A DNA stretch of 42,635 nucleotides, taken from IMG/VR virus record IMGVR_UViG_3300005555_000002, positions 1 to 42,635 of that record; one strand, written 5' to 3'. The position numbers and the translations under genes were made by a program. The DNA is from a virus. Shown piece by piece: positions 17,101 to 24,741 of this stretch. Position 1 is the stretch's first letter, and each line of letters starts with the position of its first letter. The notes under the pieces are model-generated. The model saw only the letters and a program-made list of their open reading frames with translations. It was not told the origin of the DNA and did not search any database.

Positions 17101-18536
17101 AGGTGATCCTTCGCCCGCCTGCGCTCGTTGACCTGTCCGACGTTGACGCCACGGACATCGCTGACACCCAGGTCCTCGTCTGGGATGCGACGAGCGGGAC
17201 GTGGATCCCAGGTACCGGCGGCGGTGGGACGGGCATCTATATCAACGTCCTCGACTACGGCGCGGTCGGTGACGACACGACGGACGACACTGCCGCGATC
17301 CAGGCAGCATGTGACGCTGCGACGCTCGGGCAGACGGTGTTCTTCCCTGCTGGTAGGTACAAGATCACGTCAGCGATCAACGTCAATACGACCATCCACT
17401 TCCTTGGTGAGGGGTCGCCTGACTCGCCCGCGAGCATGATCCACCAGCACACAGCGAACACTAACGGTATCGTGGGTGCTGCACCGCCCTACGATATGTA
17501 CTTCGAAGACATCTGGATCAACGGTCCTACGATCTCAGGCCTGTCCGGGAACACCTCGGGTACCGGGATCACGTCATCCCGGAACATCCACGGTCTCAAC
17601 CTTCGCGTGTCTGGGTTCTTCGACGGGATCTACATTGGGTCTGGTTCGTACTACTCCAAGCAGATCAATGGCATGTTCATCTTCAACGATCGCTACTCCG
17701 TGATCGTTGACGCTGCTGCCAACAACTCGTCCTTCCTCAACTGCCGGGCATCGTTCAACGGGTCCCGGGGGTACGTGTTCAACGGAGGGGGTGCAGGAGG
17801 CGAGGCCCACAGGATCCGCGGCGGCGCTGTCGAGAACAACGGTGTTGGGGGCATCTGGTATGACGGCGGCGGCAACGAGGGAGGGTTCTCGGTTTCTGAT
17901 GTCTACTTCGAGTCGAACCCGACGGACATCCTGCTTGGTCCCGGGAACGCGGTGCACGCGCCCATCATCGAGGGGTGCATCTTCACGAACGTAGGTTCGG
18001 GCTACAACATCGACATCGCCAGTGGTGGCCCGGTCACGATCCTCAGCAACCACTTCCTGGACACCAGTGCCCGCAACGTCAGGCAGCAGGCAGGAGTGAC
18101 GCGGGTCCTCCTGATCAACAACACCCCGGGATCGTTCACCCTGCAGTCGGGTGCCATCGTCATCGATCCTGGGAACACAACAGCAGCATCTGCAGTTGGG
18201 ACTGCTGCTGCGGGTACGTCACCATACCTGGCGCGCATCGATCATGGGCACGCGCTCGGGGGTGCAGTCGGCGGCGATCTGACAGGCACACTGCCCAACC
18301 CGTCTGTAGCAGCGACCCACGCCGGTTCGACCCATGTTGCGCTATCAACAGCGGTGCCCCTGGTCGAGTCGGGATCAGGTTCTGCTGGGTCAGGGGCACA
18401 GGCATCGAAGAACGACCATGTCCACCCGGCAGCATCGGGAAGTGGTGGCGGCACGATCGTCATGCAGTCAGGAACATCGAGCCCACCTGTTCCTGTGTGG
18501 ACGAGCGACGGGACTGACTATGTCTACAGCAGTTAG
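14154..18536 (+). CDS. Large tail protein: Gp37-like, PKD and beta-helix domains
   Basis: A 1460-residue multidomain tail-tip/spike protein. Residues 1-220 form a beta-rich N-terminal domain. Residues about 222-300 are a PKD/Ig-like domain (WAWDFGDGGTST is its hallmark). Residues about 303-915 resemble the ReqiPepy6 Gp37-like tail domain (IRVELNGAGKGMFTINRHAP, FSGRGGLSYLDRA). A Gly/Ser linker is at 922-945. Residues about 1030-1300 are a pectate-lyase-like right-handed beta-helix (VLDYGAVGDDTTDDTAAIQ, then AACDAA and FPAGRY), a common surface-glycan depolymerase fold. The end holds GDLTGTLPNPSVAATH, a fibre motif. It probably both builds the tail tip and degrades host surface glycan. Confidence 0.8.
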   Translation: MPIDFLASAHGGDLVGHSSFVLPSVAASGDNVQMIAFVQNVAADVTTPPAGWTERATVVGGVFPARYSMLDKFFAIGASPYADTVTSTGTDEWGGAQFAFRAAGGAFANAAVHAVTYGYSGAGAQVDPTISVTLPSSTTPGSVLIAYMSLNTDLSDPTSEGPVWPDGWTVLEDLPGSPIVGSASVAYHVCDGTETVVSGQWMHDSVYSQVIMVGEYQILTLCDFSATPRFGSIPLTVAFTDLSTGDPTTWAWDFGDGGTSTLQNPTHIYSTPGDYTVTLEVSGGEIGDCTEVKAGYITVGDTSTWDVYPATDPDGPRIAQITHASKRTIRVELNGAGKGMFTINRHAPEATAINFAKGNLVKTAFAELAPDYIFSFFIEDGDFDLLSSDEDGGEDLSFSGRGGLSYLDRARMWDAAYSTGLDLTDTWTEIWHSTAVHHPSGTWYDPADTSAVRVIDMLTRRLYKIDQAAPHAGHVLSGALFSHYAGGLSGDPADSTIYWALEAPWLSGSSAHSFIHKITKATNVIAASYDIGTNHWTAIKSDGTSLWLTNQTDDKIHKRSRSTGGSIASYSITYKGVAQTNPTGISVNGTQLAYWFEGHKRALIASTSAPGTITDAISTSSISSMGGDWTTETGQDFFYMDSFSAGTVWKYQITTAVPHDPVSGTWRLDEGTPGAILARLVAEWQASARPQHPIPDLTHVFDFVNDSDGNPWASNDGTLEFTAAVGDLGMATVLRLLPYGLTVQMDPNLVLGGYNSFGTDRSHGSFAAGKVRFEKAVNIADELKRSLSDRRVDTHMLAQGQGTLYATATDADLGYVREGFISTQLTDPAALAGTAAAELEHERSVSDSIALTPPWGDDELNGIYLPWIHYWVGDTVRVHTGVSDFDYDETNWVLYAITLDEQDNGTWRPIVELGAGYLTTVASSTGGGGSTSSAGGTGGSGSGGGTPSAGVTVKDTVTGDTAVGLTVQSEDWAVFAPASGVAEVILRPPALVDLSDVDATDIADTQVLVWDATSGTWIPGTGGGGTGIYINVLDYGAVGDDTTDDTAAIQAACDAATLGQTVFFPAGRYKITSAINVNTTIHFLGEGSPDSPASMIHQHTANTNGIVGAAPPYDMYFEDIWINGPTISGLSGNTSGTGITSSRNIHGLNLRVSGFFDGIYIGSGSYYSKQINGMFIFNDRYSVIVDAAANNSSFLNCRASFNGSRGYVFNGGGAGGEAHRIRGGAVENNGVGGIWYDGGGNEGGFSVSDVYFESNPTDILLGPGNAVHAPIIEGCIFTNVGSGYNIDIASGGPVTILSNHFLDTSARNVRQQAGVTRVLLINNTPGSFTLQSGAIVIDPGNTTAASAVGTAAAGTSPYLARIDHGHALGGAVGGDLTGTLPNPSVAATHAGSTHVALSTAVPLVESGSGSAGSGAQASKNDHVHPAASGSGGGTIVMQSGTSSPPVPVWTSDGTDYVYSS

Positions 18537-18545
18537 GAGCAGGTG

Positions 18546-19274
18546 ATGGTCAAGTTTGAGGACAACATCTCACCGTACCTGTCGTTGGTCGAGGGAGCGG
18601 CACCTGGTTCGCCGGCAGCGGGTGACTTCCGCCTGTTCTTCGACGTTGCCGACCACCTCCTCAAGTGGAAGAATAGCGCAGGTACAGTTGTTGCGATCGC
18701 GACAGGAACACCTCTGCTTGACCAAGGCGTGATCACCTACCTGGATGGTACCGTCGCGGCAGCACCTGGGACGCCCGCTGCTGGCAAACTACGCCTGTAC
18801 GCGAAGACGGGCAAGGTTCTCGCTGTCAAGGATGATGCAGGAGTCGAGACGGTTCTTGGTGCGGGTGGCGGGTCCTCACCGACAGGCAGCATCACGTACA
18901 AGTCAGGCAACACCACACTCGTCAACGCCAACCAGTTCTACGATGCTGCCAGCGTCAGCCTCGTCGCTGGGACATACCTGATCTTTGCCTATGGGACACT
19001 CCTGACCGTCGCGACCGTTGCTGCCCAACTTACTGCCAAACTGTGGGACGGGACGACCGTGATCGCGAGCGGTGAGGAGACAAGCACCGACGTTGCTGGT
19101 CTGACTGAGTACAACCTGTTCTCACTGGCGGGGTACGTTGTCATCGGTTCGACGGCAACCTGGAAGTTGAGTCTCGCCAGTACGGTTGCCAACCAGTCAG
19201 TCATCGAGCAGGCGGCACCTGACAACGGCGCAGGCAATAACGCCTGCGGGATTGTTGCCCTCAAGATTGCCTGA
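18546..19274 (+). CDS. Tail fibre-like protein with two repeats
   Basis: A 242-residue protein. Two repeats at residues about 18-55 and 70-105 share APG-S/T-PAAG, then FRLFFD/LRLYAK and a V-V/V-E strand, typical of fibre shafts and attachment repeats in environmental phages. The C-terminal part (TGSITYKSGNTTLVNA onward) is beta-rich and resembles a receptor-binding or structural jelly roll. The ATG at 18546 follows TAGGAGCAGGTG; a GTG lies three bases earlier. It follows the beta-helix protein and is likely part of the same tail tip. Confidence 0.55.
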   Translation: MVKFEDNISPYLSLVEGAAPGSPAAGDFRLFFDVADHLLKWKNSAGTVVAIATGTPLLDQGVITYLDGTVAAAPGTPAAGKLRLYAKTGKVLAVKDDAGVETVLGAGGGSSPTGSITYKSGNTTLVNANQFYDAASVSLVAGTYLIFAYGTLLTVATVAAQLTAKLWDGTTVIASGEETSTDVAGLTEYNLFSLAGYVVIGSTATWKLSLASTVANQSVIEQAAPDNGAGNNACGIVALKIA

Positions 19275-19510
19275 TGTTCGACCCCGCGTTCGTTGACTCC
19301 ATCTCGAAACTGGGTGCCCTCGGGTTTGCCGTCATGGCAGTCCTCGGGTTCACGTCAGGTCTTATCCGGGTGGGGCGCCTCGTGGACAAGCGGGAGACCC
19401 AACTGATCACTGAACGCGACGAGTGGAGGTCAATCGCCGAGACATCGATCGCCCAGTTTGGGCGCCTCACGGATGTCCTTGAAGCAACATCAAAGAAGAT
19501 GCTGCCATGA
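19274..19510 (+). CDS. Small membrane protein (possible holin-like)
   Basis: A 78-residue protein with one N-terminal hydrophobic segment, residues about 13-32 (LGALGFAVMAVLGFTSGLI), followed by a charged helical tail with coiled-coil character (KRETQLITERDEWRSIAETS). This resembles class III-type single-span proteins found in lysis regions, but also virion membrane proteins. It overlaps the previous stop and the next start. Function is unproven. Confidence 0.45.
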   Translation: MFDPAFVDSISKLGALGFAVMAVLGFTSGLIRVGRLVDKRETQLITERDEWRSIAETSIAQFGRLTDVLEATSKKMLP

Positions 19511-19719
19511 AGGAGTGGTTGGCAAATACGTTCGGGTTGCGACCTGAACAGGTCCCAACGACACAGCCCGAACTCATCAAGGCGAAGGTACAACTCAAGC
19601 GTGAACTGTCCCGCGCTGACAGGGCGATCCAACTCGCTATGAACCACGCGGATGAACTGTTCAACAACCAGGGGCACTACAAAGGCCCAGAACGACGACG
19701 ACGGCGGAGGCACACATGA
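19507..19719 (+). CDS. Hypothetical small helical protein, basic tail
   Basis: A 70-residue protein with no recognised family. The middle is a predicted helix (LIKAKVQLKRELSRADRAIQ) and the end is highly basic (PERRRRRRHT). It is coupled to both neighbours by ATGA overlaps within the lysis-region operon, which supports it being real. Confidence 0.5.
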   Translation: MKEWLANTFGLRPEQVPTTQPELIKAKVQLKRELSRADRAIQLAMNHADELFNNQGHYKGPERRRRRRHT

Positions 19720-20210
19720 AGGCCCGGGACTTCTCGGTATGGTTGATCGTCGCGCTCGTCGTGGGTCTGTCCGCGCTGCTGTTCGATCCTGACACGACGT
19801 TGACTATCCTGGGCATCGGGATCCCGGTCGCGATCGCCTCCGCGATCGTGTCAACCATCTACCTGTACCGTGTGTTCCAGAAGCAACCGCTGCCCAGGTC
19901 CCGCTTCTTCGCGATGGTCCTTGAGTTGTTCTACGCGTTGATCCTCCTGGGTGCTTGGGTTGGGTACCTGACAGTGGCGCGCCTGACCAATGCTGCTGTG
20001 CCCCTTCCTCCTTTGACGACCACGACGCCCATCTCGGCGCTGTTGGTCATCATCGTCTTCATGTCCCCTGCGCGCTTCGCGATCGAGGTCTGGCGTGTGC
20101 GCAGACAACCGCCTCGGGAAGGACCTGTGGCGGAGACCCATCTCGATCGACTGGAGGTGCATGAGGTCGAGGACGTAGTAGCAAGTGACGTTCAGGACAG
20201 AAAGGAGTAA
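19716..20210 (+). CDS. Membrane protein with about four spans
   Basis: A 164-residue protein with hydrophobic segments at residues about 7-24, 28-50, 63-88 and 103-122, and a hydrophilic acidic C-terminal tail of about 40 residues. It lies between small lysis-region genes and the cysteine peptidase, so a role in lysis is plausible, but it matches no holin family that I recognise. Confidence 0.5.
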   Translation: MKARDFSVWLIVALVVGLSALLFDPDTTLTILGIGIPVAIASAIVSTIYLYRVFQKQPLPRSRFFAMVLELFYALILLGAWVGYLTVARLTNAAVPLPPLTTTTPISALLVIIVFMSPARFAIEVWRVRRQPPREGPVAETHLDRLEVHEVEDVVASDVQDRKE

Positions 20211-20213
20211 CGT

Positions 20214-20786
20214 ATGGCATACCGACCGACATTCCGCAGGCAAGGAGACGGATCACGCTGTCAGTGGGCGAACTGCGGGCCTGCATCACACGCGATGGCG
20301 TCCCAGCGCGATCACAAGGGCGTGGATCCCAAGACGGCGGGTCCCTGGCCTCCCCTACCTTGGGAGATCAGGAACAAGATCAACGTGTACTGCCCAGGCA
20401 CGTCGTTGGAACAGAACCACGCTGCCTGCCTGGCACTGTTCGCGACGAACACGGCGATCCGCTACGCCCTCCCGTGGGCCTCATTCGCCTCGATGGTCAT
20501 CTCGGGCCGTGGTGCAGTCGTCGCGATCTCCTACGCGGTCATCGCACCGACCGCGTTCAACGCCTCGCCTGGGTTCATTGGGCGACACTCGGTGTACGTC
20601 AACGAGTACCGTGCCTCGGATGGCGCGTTCCTCGTCTACGACCCGCTCGCCGATCACCGCCGGGCAGGCATCCCTCAAGGACCTCAGTGGTGGCCCGGAC
20701 ATCTGCTCAAGGTCGCCGCAGGCGCGTATCCCGGGTGTGGATACGGCAAGGTGACGGGGTCCTACACGCGCGACACGGAGGCCTGA
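20214..20786 (+). CDS. C39-like cysteine peptidase, probable endolysin
   Basis: A 190-residue protein with the layout of C39/papain-like peptidases. CQWANCGPAS near residues 16-25 holds a Gln a few residues before the catalytic Cys-Gly. GRHSVYVNEY near residue 125 gives the His, and FLVYDPLAD near residue 143 gives the Asp of the triad. There is no signal peptide and no obvious cell-wall binding domain. A clear AGGAGT site precedes the ATG. Position among membrane proteins and a holin suggests it cuts peptidoglycan cross-links as the endolysin; a virion-associated peptidase is the alternative. Confidence 0.6.
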   Translation: MAYRPTFRRQGDGSRCQWANCGPASHAMASQRDHKGVDPKTAGPWPPLPWEIRNKINVYCPGTSLEQNHAACLALFATNTAIRYALPWASFASMVISGRGAVVAISYAVIAPTAFNASPGFIGRHSVYVNEYRASDGAFLVYDPLADHRRAGIPQGPQWWPGHLLKVAAGAYPGCGYGKVTGSYTRDTEA

Positions 20787-20787
20787 G

Positions 20788-20967
20788 ATGCCTGACCATC
20801 CCACCCATCCCGTCCACCCCGATCACCCGGTGGCGCCTGATGTGGACGCGCCGATCGAGGAACACCGGAAGCACGCCACCGCGATCCTCGAGGTGGACGA
20901 GTTCAAGCACAAGCCACCTGGGCACCCCGCCAAGGATGAGGACGAGTTCGAGATCCCGAACAACTAG
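20788..20967 (+). CDS. Hypothetical His/Pro/Asp-rich small protein
   Basis: A 59-residue protein whose first half repeats H-P-x-H-P (PDHPTHPVHPDHPVAPD) and whose second half is charged (EEHRKHATAILEVDEF, ending DEFEIPNN). It begins one base after the peptidase stop, and its stop overlaps the AGGAGG site of the holin gene. A metal-binding or linker role is possible but not shown. Confidence 0.55.
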   Translation: MPDHPTHPVHPDHPVAPDVDAPIEEHRKHATAILEVDEFKHKPPGHPAKDEDEFEIPNN

Positions 20968-20976
20968 GAGGACACG

Positions 20977-21294
20977 TTGGACCCACTTACCAATCCCGCC
21001 TACCTGCTGTTCGCAGCAGTCGCGCCCATCCTCATCGCGTTCCTCAAGCAGGATGGGTTCAGCAACACAGTCAACGCGCTGATCGCGTTCGTTGCCTACG
21101 TAGTCATCGGGATCCTGGGTGCGATCATGTCAGGCACGTCCCTGACACTCGAGAACCTGGTCCCGCTCATCACCATTGCCACGGTCGTCGGGACGGCGGC
21201 GTACTCGTTGATCTGGAACAACCTGGGTACGGGGGATGGAACCTCGCCCTCGTTGGACAGTCGTGTGACCACCGCGACGTCCGTGGTCAAGTAG
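20977..21294 (+). CDS. Holin (three-span candidate)
   Basis: A 105-residue protein starting at TTG with AGGAGG seven bases upstream. It has three hydrophobic segments, at residues about 8-24, 33-52 and 60-80, and a short hydrophilic tail. This is the topology and size of class I holins. It lies three genes after other membrane proteins and directly after the peptidase region. It would form the membrane lesion that releases the endolysin. Confidence 0.65.
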   Translation: MDPLTNPAYLLFAAVAPILIAFLKQDGFSNTVNALIAFVAYVVIGILGAIMSGTSLTLENLVPLITIATVVGTAAYSLIWNNLGTGDGTSPSLDSRVTTATSVVK

Positions 21295-21376
21295 GAAGGA
21301 GGGCGACACGGCGAAGGTCAGGTTCCGTTGGGGGCCCACAATGGGCACAAAGCACAACAGGACGGAGGTTCAGTTC

Positions 21377-21691
21377 ATGGCAGTCATCCAGGACGATCAG
21401 AAGGCCCAGATCGCGTTCGCCGAGACGGACGCTGCTGGTGAGGCAGTCGATGCGCCCGTCTCGTTCTCGACGGACGGCGCTGTCGGCGCGCTCGGCAACC
21501 CGGTGATCAACCTCACCACGGACGCCGATGGCAACTCGTGGGTCGAGGGCAACGACGTGGGCACGTCGGCGCTCACCGGCACCGCGACGAACGAGGACGG
21601 GACGATCGCCTCTGCCTCGATCACGGTTGAGGTCGTCGCGTCGGATGCGACCACCCTGACCCTGACGCTGGGGGCACCCGAGCCGAAGTGA
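21377..21691 (+). CDS. Ig-like beta-sandwich protein, possible virion decoration
   Basis: A 104-residue beta-rich protein (QKAQIAFAETDAAGEAVDAP, GTSALTGTATNEDGTIASAS, ITVEVVASDATTLTLTLG) resembling bacterial Ig-like domains common in phage decoration proteins. The ATG at 21377 has GGAGG at good spacing. The frame is open upstream through an ATG at 21341 to an ACG at 21308 that itself has AGGAGGG five bases before it, so the true start is uncertain. It is the last rightward gene before the terminator. Confidence 0.6.
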   Translation: MAVIQDDQKAQIAFAETDAAGEAVDAPVSFSTDGAVGALGNPVINLTTDADGNSWVEGNDVGTSALTGTATNEDGTIASASITVEVVASDATTLTLTLGAPEPK

Positions 21692-21701
21692 CCGTCTCAG
21701 T

Positions 21702-21799
21702 CGGTCGCTAAGCGACGAGAAACCCCCGGTCCGCACATTCCGTCGGATCGGGGGTTTCCGTGTCACAGCGACCGTTGTAGCCGGCTTGTGCGGGACGCT
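21702..21799 (+). repeat. Intergenic element copy E, built around the terminator
   Basis: CGGTCGCTAAG (21702-21712) matches the left arm of copy C, and AGCGACCGTTGTAGCC followed by CTTGTGCG (21767-21789) matches block 3. The two ends form an 8-bp inverted repeat (CGGTCGCT/AGCGACCG). Where other copies have the central TGATTRGGCAACTTT block, this one has the terminator hairpin. It lies at the convergence of the rightward and leftward transcription units. Confidence 0.55.
21720..21757. terminator. Bidirectional rho-independent terminator
   Basis: A perfect 9-bp stem, AAACCCCCG at 21720-21728 and CGGGGGTTT at 21749-21757, with T-rich sequence on one side and A-rich on the other, so it can act in both directions. 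It separates the rightward late genes (stop at 21691) from the leftward genes (last stop at 21798). Confidence 0.8.
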
Positions 21800-22076
21800 A
21801 CGGGGACGCGCCAGGACGCGATGTACGGGTCAAGACGTCGTCCCACGCACGATCGAGGTCCTCACTCGTGAAGACGATGCTGGTCAGGATCACGTTGCCC
21901 CTCAGTTGACGCCTCAGGATGGCGTACACCTGTTCCCTGATCGCGTCAGGCATCCGCTCCTTCCCCCACTCCCACATCGACACCTCGGGTTGGGCACGAT
22001 CGAGTAGGCGCGCCAGTTCTGTCTGGGTCAGGCCTGCCCGTTCGCGTAGCACCCGCATCGTCGTCTGGGTTCTCAC
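21798..22076 (-). CDS. Cro/CI-type helix-turn-helix DNA-binding protein
   Basis: A 92-residue protein starting at GTG with GGAGGGG upstream. MRVLRERAGLTQTELARLLD, RAQPEVSMWEWGKERMPD is a classic XRE helix-turn-helix (residues about 7-45). The C-terminal part is short and has no peptidase domain, so it is Cro-like rather than a self-cleaving repressor. It is the last gene of the leftward polymerase operon and overlaps the preceding gene by GTGA. A role as late regulator or Cro analogue is inferred. No integrase accompanies it. Confidence 0.75.
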   Translation of the reverse strand: MRTQTTMRVLRERAGLTQTELARLLDRAQPEVSMWEWGKERMPDAIREQVYAILRRQLRGNVILTSIVFTSEDLDRAWDDVLTRTSRPGASP

Positions 22077-22282
22077 CTGCCCCTCCACTTCGTGGGCCCC
22101 TGAGGCCTCCAGGTCGTTCCGCACTCGACGTGAACATGCTCCCTGGTATGTGCGTCATGCCCATGCTCGATGGTGCACGGGCAACCCCTCACGAGTTCGT
22201 CGCCTCGCGGGTACTTGACGCACCCGCGGTAGTGGATCCTGATGTTGTCACATTGACCAATGGCAGCGTTTGTGTTCCTCAC
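22073..22282 (-). CDS. Small Cys/His-rich protein, possible zinc binder
   Basis: A 69-residue protein joined at its start to the polymerase gene and at its end to the helix-turn-helix gene by four-base GTGA overlaps, which is good evidence that it is translated. Four cysteines (C11, C21, C34 and C36) and clustered histidines (IEHGHDAHTREHVHVEC) suggest a metal-binding knuckle. I recognise no family. Confidence 0.5.
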   Translation of the reverse strand: MRNTNAAIGQCDNIRIHYRGCVKYPRGDELVRGCPCTIEHGHDAHTREHVHVECGTTWRPQGPTKWRGR

Positions 22283-24741
22283 TTCACCTTCTCCATGACG
22301 CCCCAGTTGGACCCGACTTCGATGTCACACGAGAAGGGGATCCCGGTCGGGTCGATCGAGATATTCTGCTCGAACTCGTAGCGCAGGATCTTCGACGCCT
22401 CCTTGAGACGGGCCTTCGGGATCTCGAGCGCGACCGAGTCGTGGACGGCGAACAGGACATGCCCATCGAACTCGTGTGCCCTCGCTGAGATGCGCGTCAG
22501 TGCCTCCAGGCACAGGTCAGACGCGACGGCCTGGATCGGGGTGTTGACTGCCTGCCGTCGCGTGTGCCCGACGCCTGCGCGAGTGATGTACGGGAACCGC
22601 CGGCGACGACCGAGCGGTGTGTCAACGAACGAGTCCCGGATGGCGTTCTTCGCCGTGTCCTCCATCCACTGGCGCAACACCGGGAACCCCTCGAGGAAGC
22701 GACGCACGTACAACTCTGCCTGCTCGACTGACCAACGCTCACCACCCAACTCGTCGGTCAGGTAGTCCATCTCAGGTCCTTCAGCGAGCGCCTTCGCTGA
22801 TCGCCCGTACAGGATCCCGAAGTCAACGCGCTTGGCCATGTACCGCTCGCCCGACGAGATCTGATCCGCGGGCTTGTGGAACATCGCGACGGCAACCTCG
22901 CCGTGGATGTCACGCCCCTCCCGGAAGACCTCGATCATCGCTGGGTCCTGGGACAACCAAGCGGCGACCCGCAGTTCCAACTGAGCGTAGTCGACCTCCA
23001 CGAACCAATGCTTCTTGTCGGGTGCCGCGAACCCAGCGCGGACATTGTGTTCACCGTACGCCGGGATGTTCTGGAAGTTGGGTTCGCGACACGACAGGCG
23101 CCCGGTCGCCGTGCCTGCCAGTTGGAACGATGGGCGGATCCTGTGATCGTCGTCCATCTTCCCGAGCAGGCCTGCGACGTTCGTCTGCAGGACCTTTGTG
23201 TCGTTCCGGAAGTCGATGATGCGCTGCAGGATCAAGGAGCGGTCGTCGTCCTTTCCCCAGAGGCGGATCATCGCCTGCAGCGTCTCGCGGTCAGTCGACT
23301 GCTCCGCGCTCGCTGATCGCATGTACCCCTTCCGGACGGCGAGGCGCACGAGGTCGCCCATCGACTCGGTGATGTACTTCTTGACCTGGGCAGGGGATCC
23401 CGGGTTGAATCCCTCGCCCGCGACGACCTCGAGTGCCGTCCTGTTCGCATCGATGCGCTCCTCAAGCATCGCGCCCATGCTGCCGAAGAACGAGGCATCG
23501 ATGTACGTACCATGGTACTCGGCGGCGGCGAACGCCTTGGCACCTGGCATGAGGATGCGATCGTGGACGCCCATGGGATCGAACCCGTCCCCTGGTTCGT
23601 CGCGCTGCTCGTCAAGGAGGCGCTGTCCCACGTCGAACCACAGGCGCGTGGTGTTCGCGCAGTCTTTGCCTTGGTAGTCGTACAGCGCGGCGTAGTCGCG
23701 GTCCTCCTTCGGGGTGGCGTAGAACTCGTTGAAGTCCCAGTGGTAGTCGGGCACGTCGTACCACGTCCGGGCGATGTCCTTGAGCCCGTGCCCGAGGTAG
23801 CGTCCGATCGGGCGCTCATCGTGCAGGTAGTGCAGGAGCATCGTGTCGCCCATGAGGATGTCGCCCCACGCGCGTTCGAACCGAGGCCCGAAGTAGTGCA
23901 GCAGGAACTGGAGGTCGAACTTCGAGTTGTGGAAGACGAACCTCGTGTCTGCCGTGGTCATGAACGACCACAGCAGTTTCTGGATGTCGGCGTACCCGAC
24001 GAGTTCCTCGGGCACGATCACTGACCACGCCGAACCCTTCGCGTCCTGCACACCGAACCCGATTGACAGCAGGTCATCCTTGATCGGGTGGAACCCGTAC
24101 GTCTCGAGGTCACACGACACGACGGACGCCTTGCTCATGTCGTTGAGTGCTGACCACAGTTCGTCGCCTGTCGTGACGACCTGGGTCTCGATGTCCTGTG
24201 CGGGTAGCGGTGCGTCTACCGTCAACCACTTCTGGATGTCGAACAGCAGGTCCACGAACATCTCGGGATCACGGAGGACGAGTGCGGGATGGATCGTGGG
24301 AACGTGCAGGACCTTACGCTTCCCGACCTTGACCCACTGTGCGATCCCCCGCATCTTGGTGATCGGCATGACCCGTGGTGCCTGAGTCAACGAGGTCAGT
24401 GACACGCCACCGGTCGTCAGGACCTTGGTCGGGCGTACCTCCTCCAACTCCTCCATGAGGCGATGCTGGCAGGCCTTGATCGGGAGCATGCCAGGCGTCT
24501 TGTTGCCGAGCGGATGACGGACGACTGCGTTCGTGTAGTACACGTCGTCTGGATCCTGCCCGCAGGCCCGTAGCACCTCGCGCAGCAATGCGCCCGCGTC
24601 ACCGACGAACGGGCGCCCGCGGCGCACCTCGTTCTGCCCAGGTGCTTCGCCGACGATCGCGAGGCCCCCATGTGGCCCGTACCCGTCAACGACCGGGCGA
24701 TCGTTGAGCGGGCACTTCTCGCAGTCACCGAGACGAGTCAT
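22279..24741 (-). CDS. polA: Uracil-DNA glycosylase / family A DNA polymerase fusion
   Basis: An 820-residue replicative polymerase. Residues 1-185 match the family 4 uracil-DNA glycosylase fold: CEKCPL, AIVGEAPGQNEVRRGRPF, YTNAVVRHP and ACQHRLMEEL. The third iron-sulphur cysteine of the family (in K-C-R-P) is Arg here. Residues about 205-400 are the 3'-5' exonuclease with SCDLETYG, FHNSKFDLQFL and YQGKDCANT intact. The polymerase domain has motif A (EVDYAQLELR), motif B (RYMAKRVDFGILYG) and motif C (AVHDSVALE). The ATG at 24741 has GGGAGG upstream; the frame extends further but only as a shadow of dpdA, which overlaps by 17 bases. Confidence 0.92.
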   Translation of the reverse strand: MTRLGDCEKCPLNDRPVVDGYGPHGGLAIVGEAPGQNEVRRGRPFVGDAGALLREVLRACGQDPDDVYYTNAVVRHPLGNKTPGMLPIKACQHRLMEELEEVRPTKVLTTGGVSLTSLTQAPRVMPITKMRGIAQWVKVGKRKVLHVPTIHPALVLRDPEMFVDLLFDIQKWLTVDAPLPAQDIETQVVTTGDELWSALNDMSKASVVSCDLETYGFHPIKDDLLSIGFGVQDAKGSAWSVIVPEELVGYADIQKLLWSFMTTADTRFVFHNSKFDLQFLLHYFGPRFERAWGDILMGDTMLLHYLHDERPIGRYLGHGLKDIARTWYDVPDYHWDFNEFYATPKEDRDYAALYDYQGKDCANTTRLWFDVGQRLLDEQRDEPGDGFDPMGVHDRILMPGAKAFAAAEYHGTYIDASFFGSMGAMLEERIDANRTALEVVAGEGFNPGSPAQVKKYITESMGDLVRLAVRKGYMRSASAEQSTDRETLQAMIRLWGKDDDRSLILQRIIDFRNDTKVLQTNVAGLLGKMDDDHRIRPSFQLAGTATGRLSCREPNFQNIPAYGEHNVRAGFAAPDKKHWFVEVDYAQLELRVAAWLSQDPAMIEVFREGRDIHGEVAVAMFHKPADQISSGERYMAKRVDFGILYGRSAKALAEGPEMDYLTDELGGERWSVEQAELYVRRFLEGFPVLRQWMEDTAKNAIRDSFVDTPLGRRRRFPYITRAGVGHTRRQAVNTPIQAVASDLCLEALTRISARAHEFDGHVLFAVHDSVALEIPKARLKEASKILRYEFEQNISIDPTGIPFSCDIEVGSNWGVMEKVK

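Noticed and set aside
21798-22076. Evidence for lysogeny from the helix-turn-helix gene
   Set aside because: No integrase, excisionase, partition system or attachment site was seen, and the protein lacks a repressor dimer domain.
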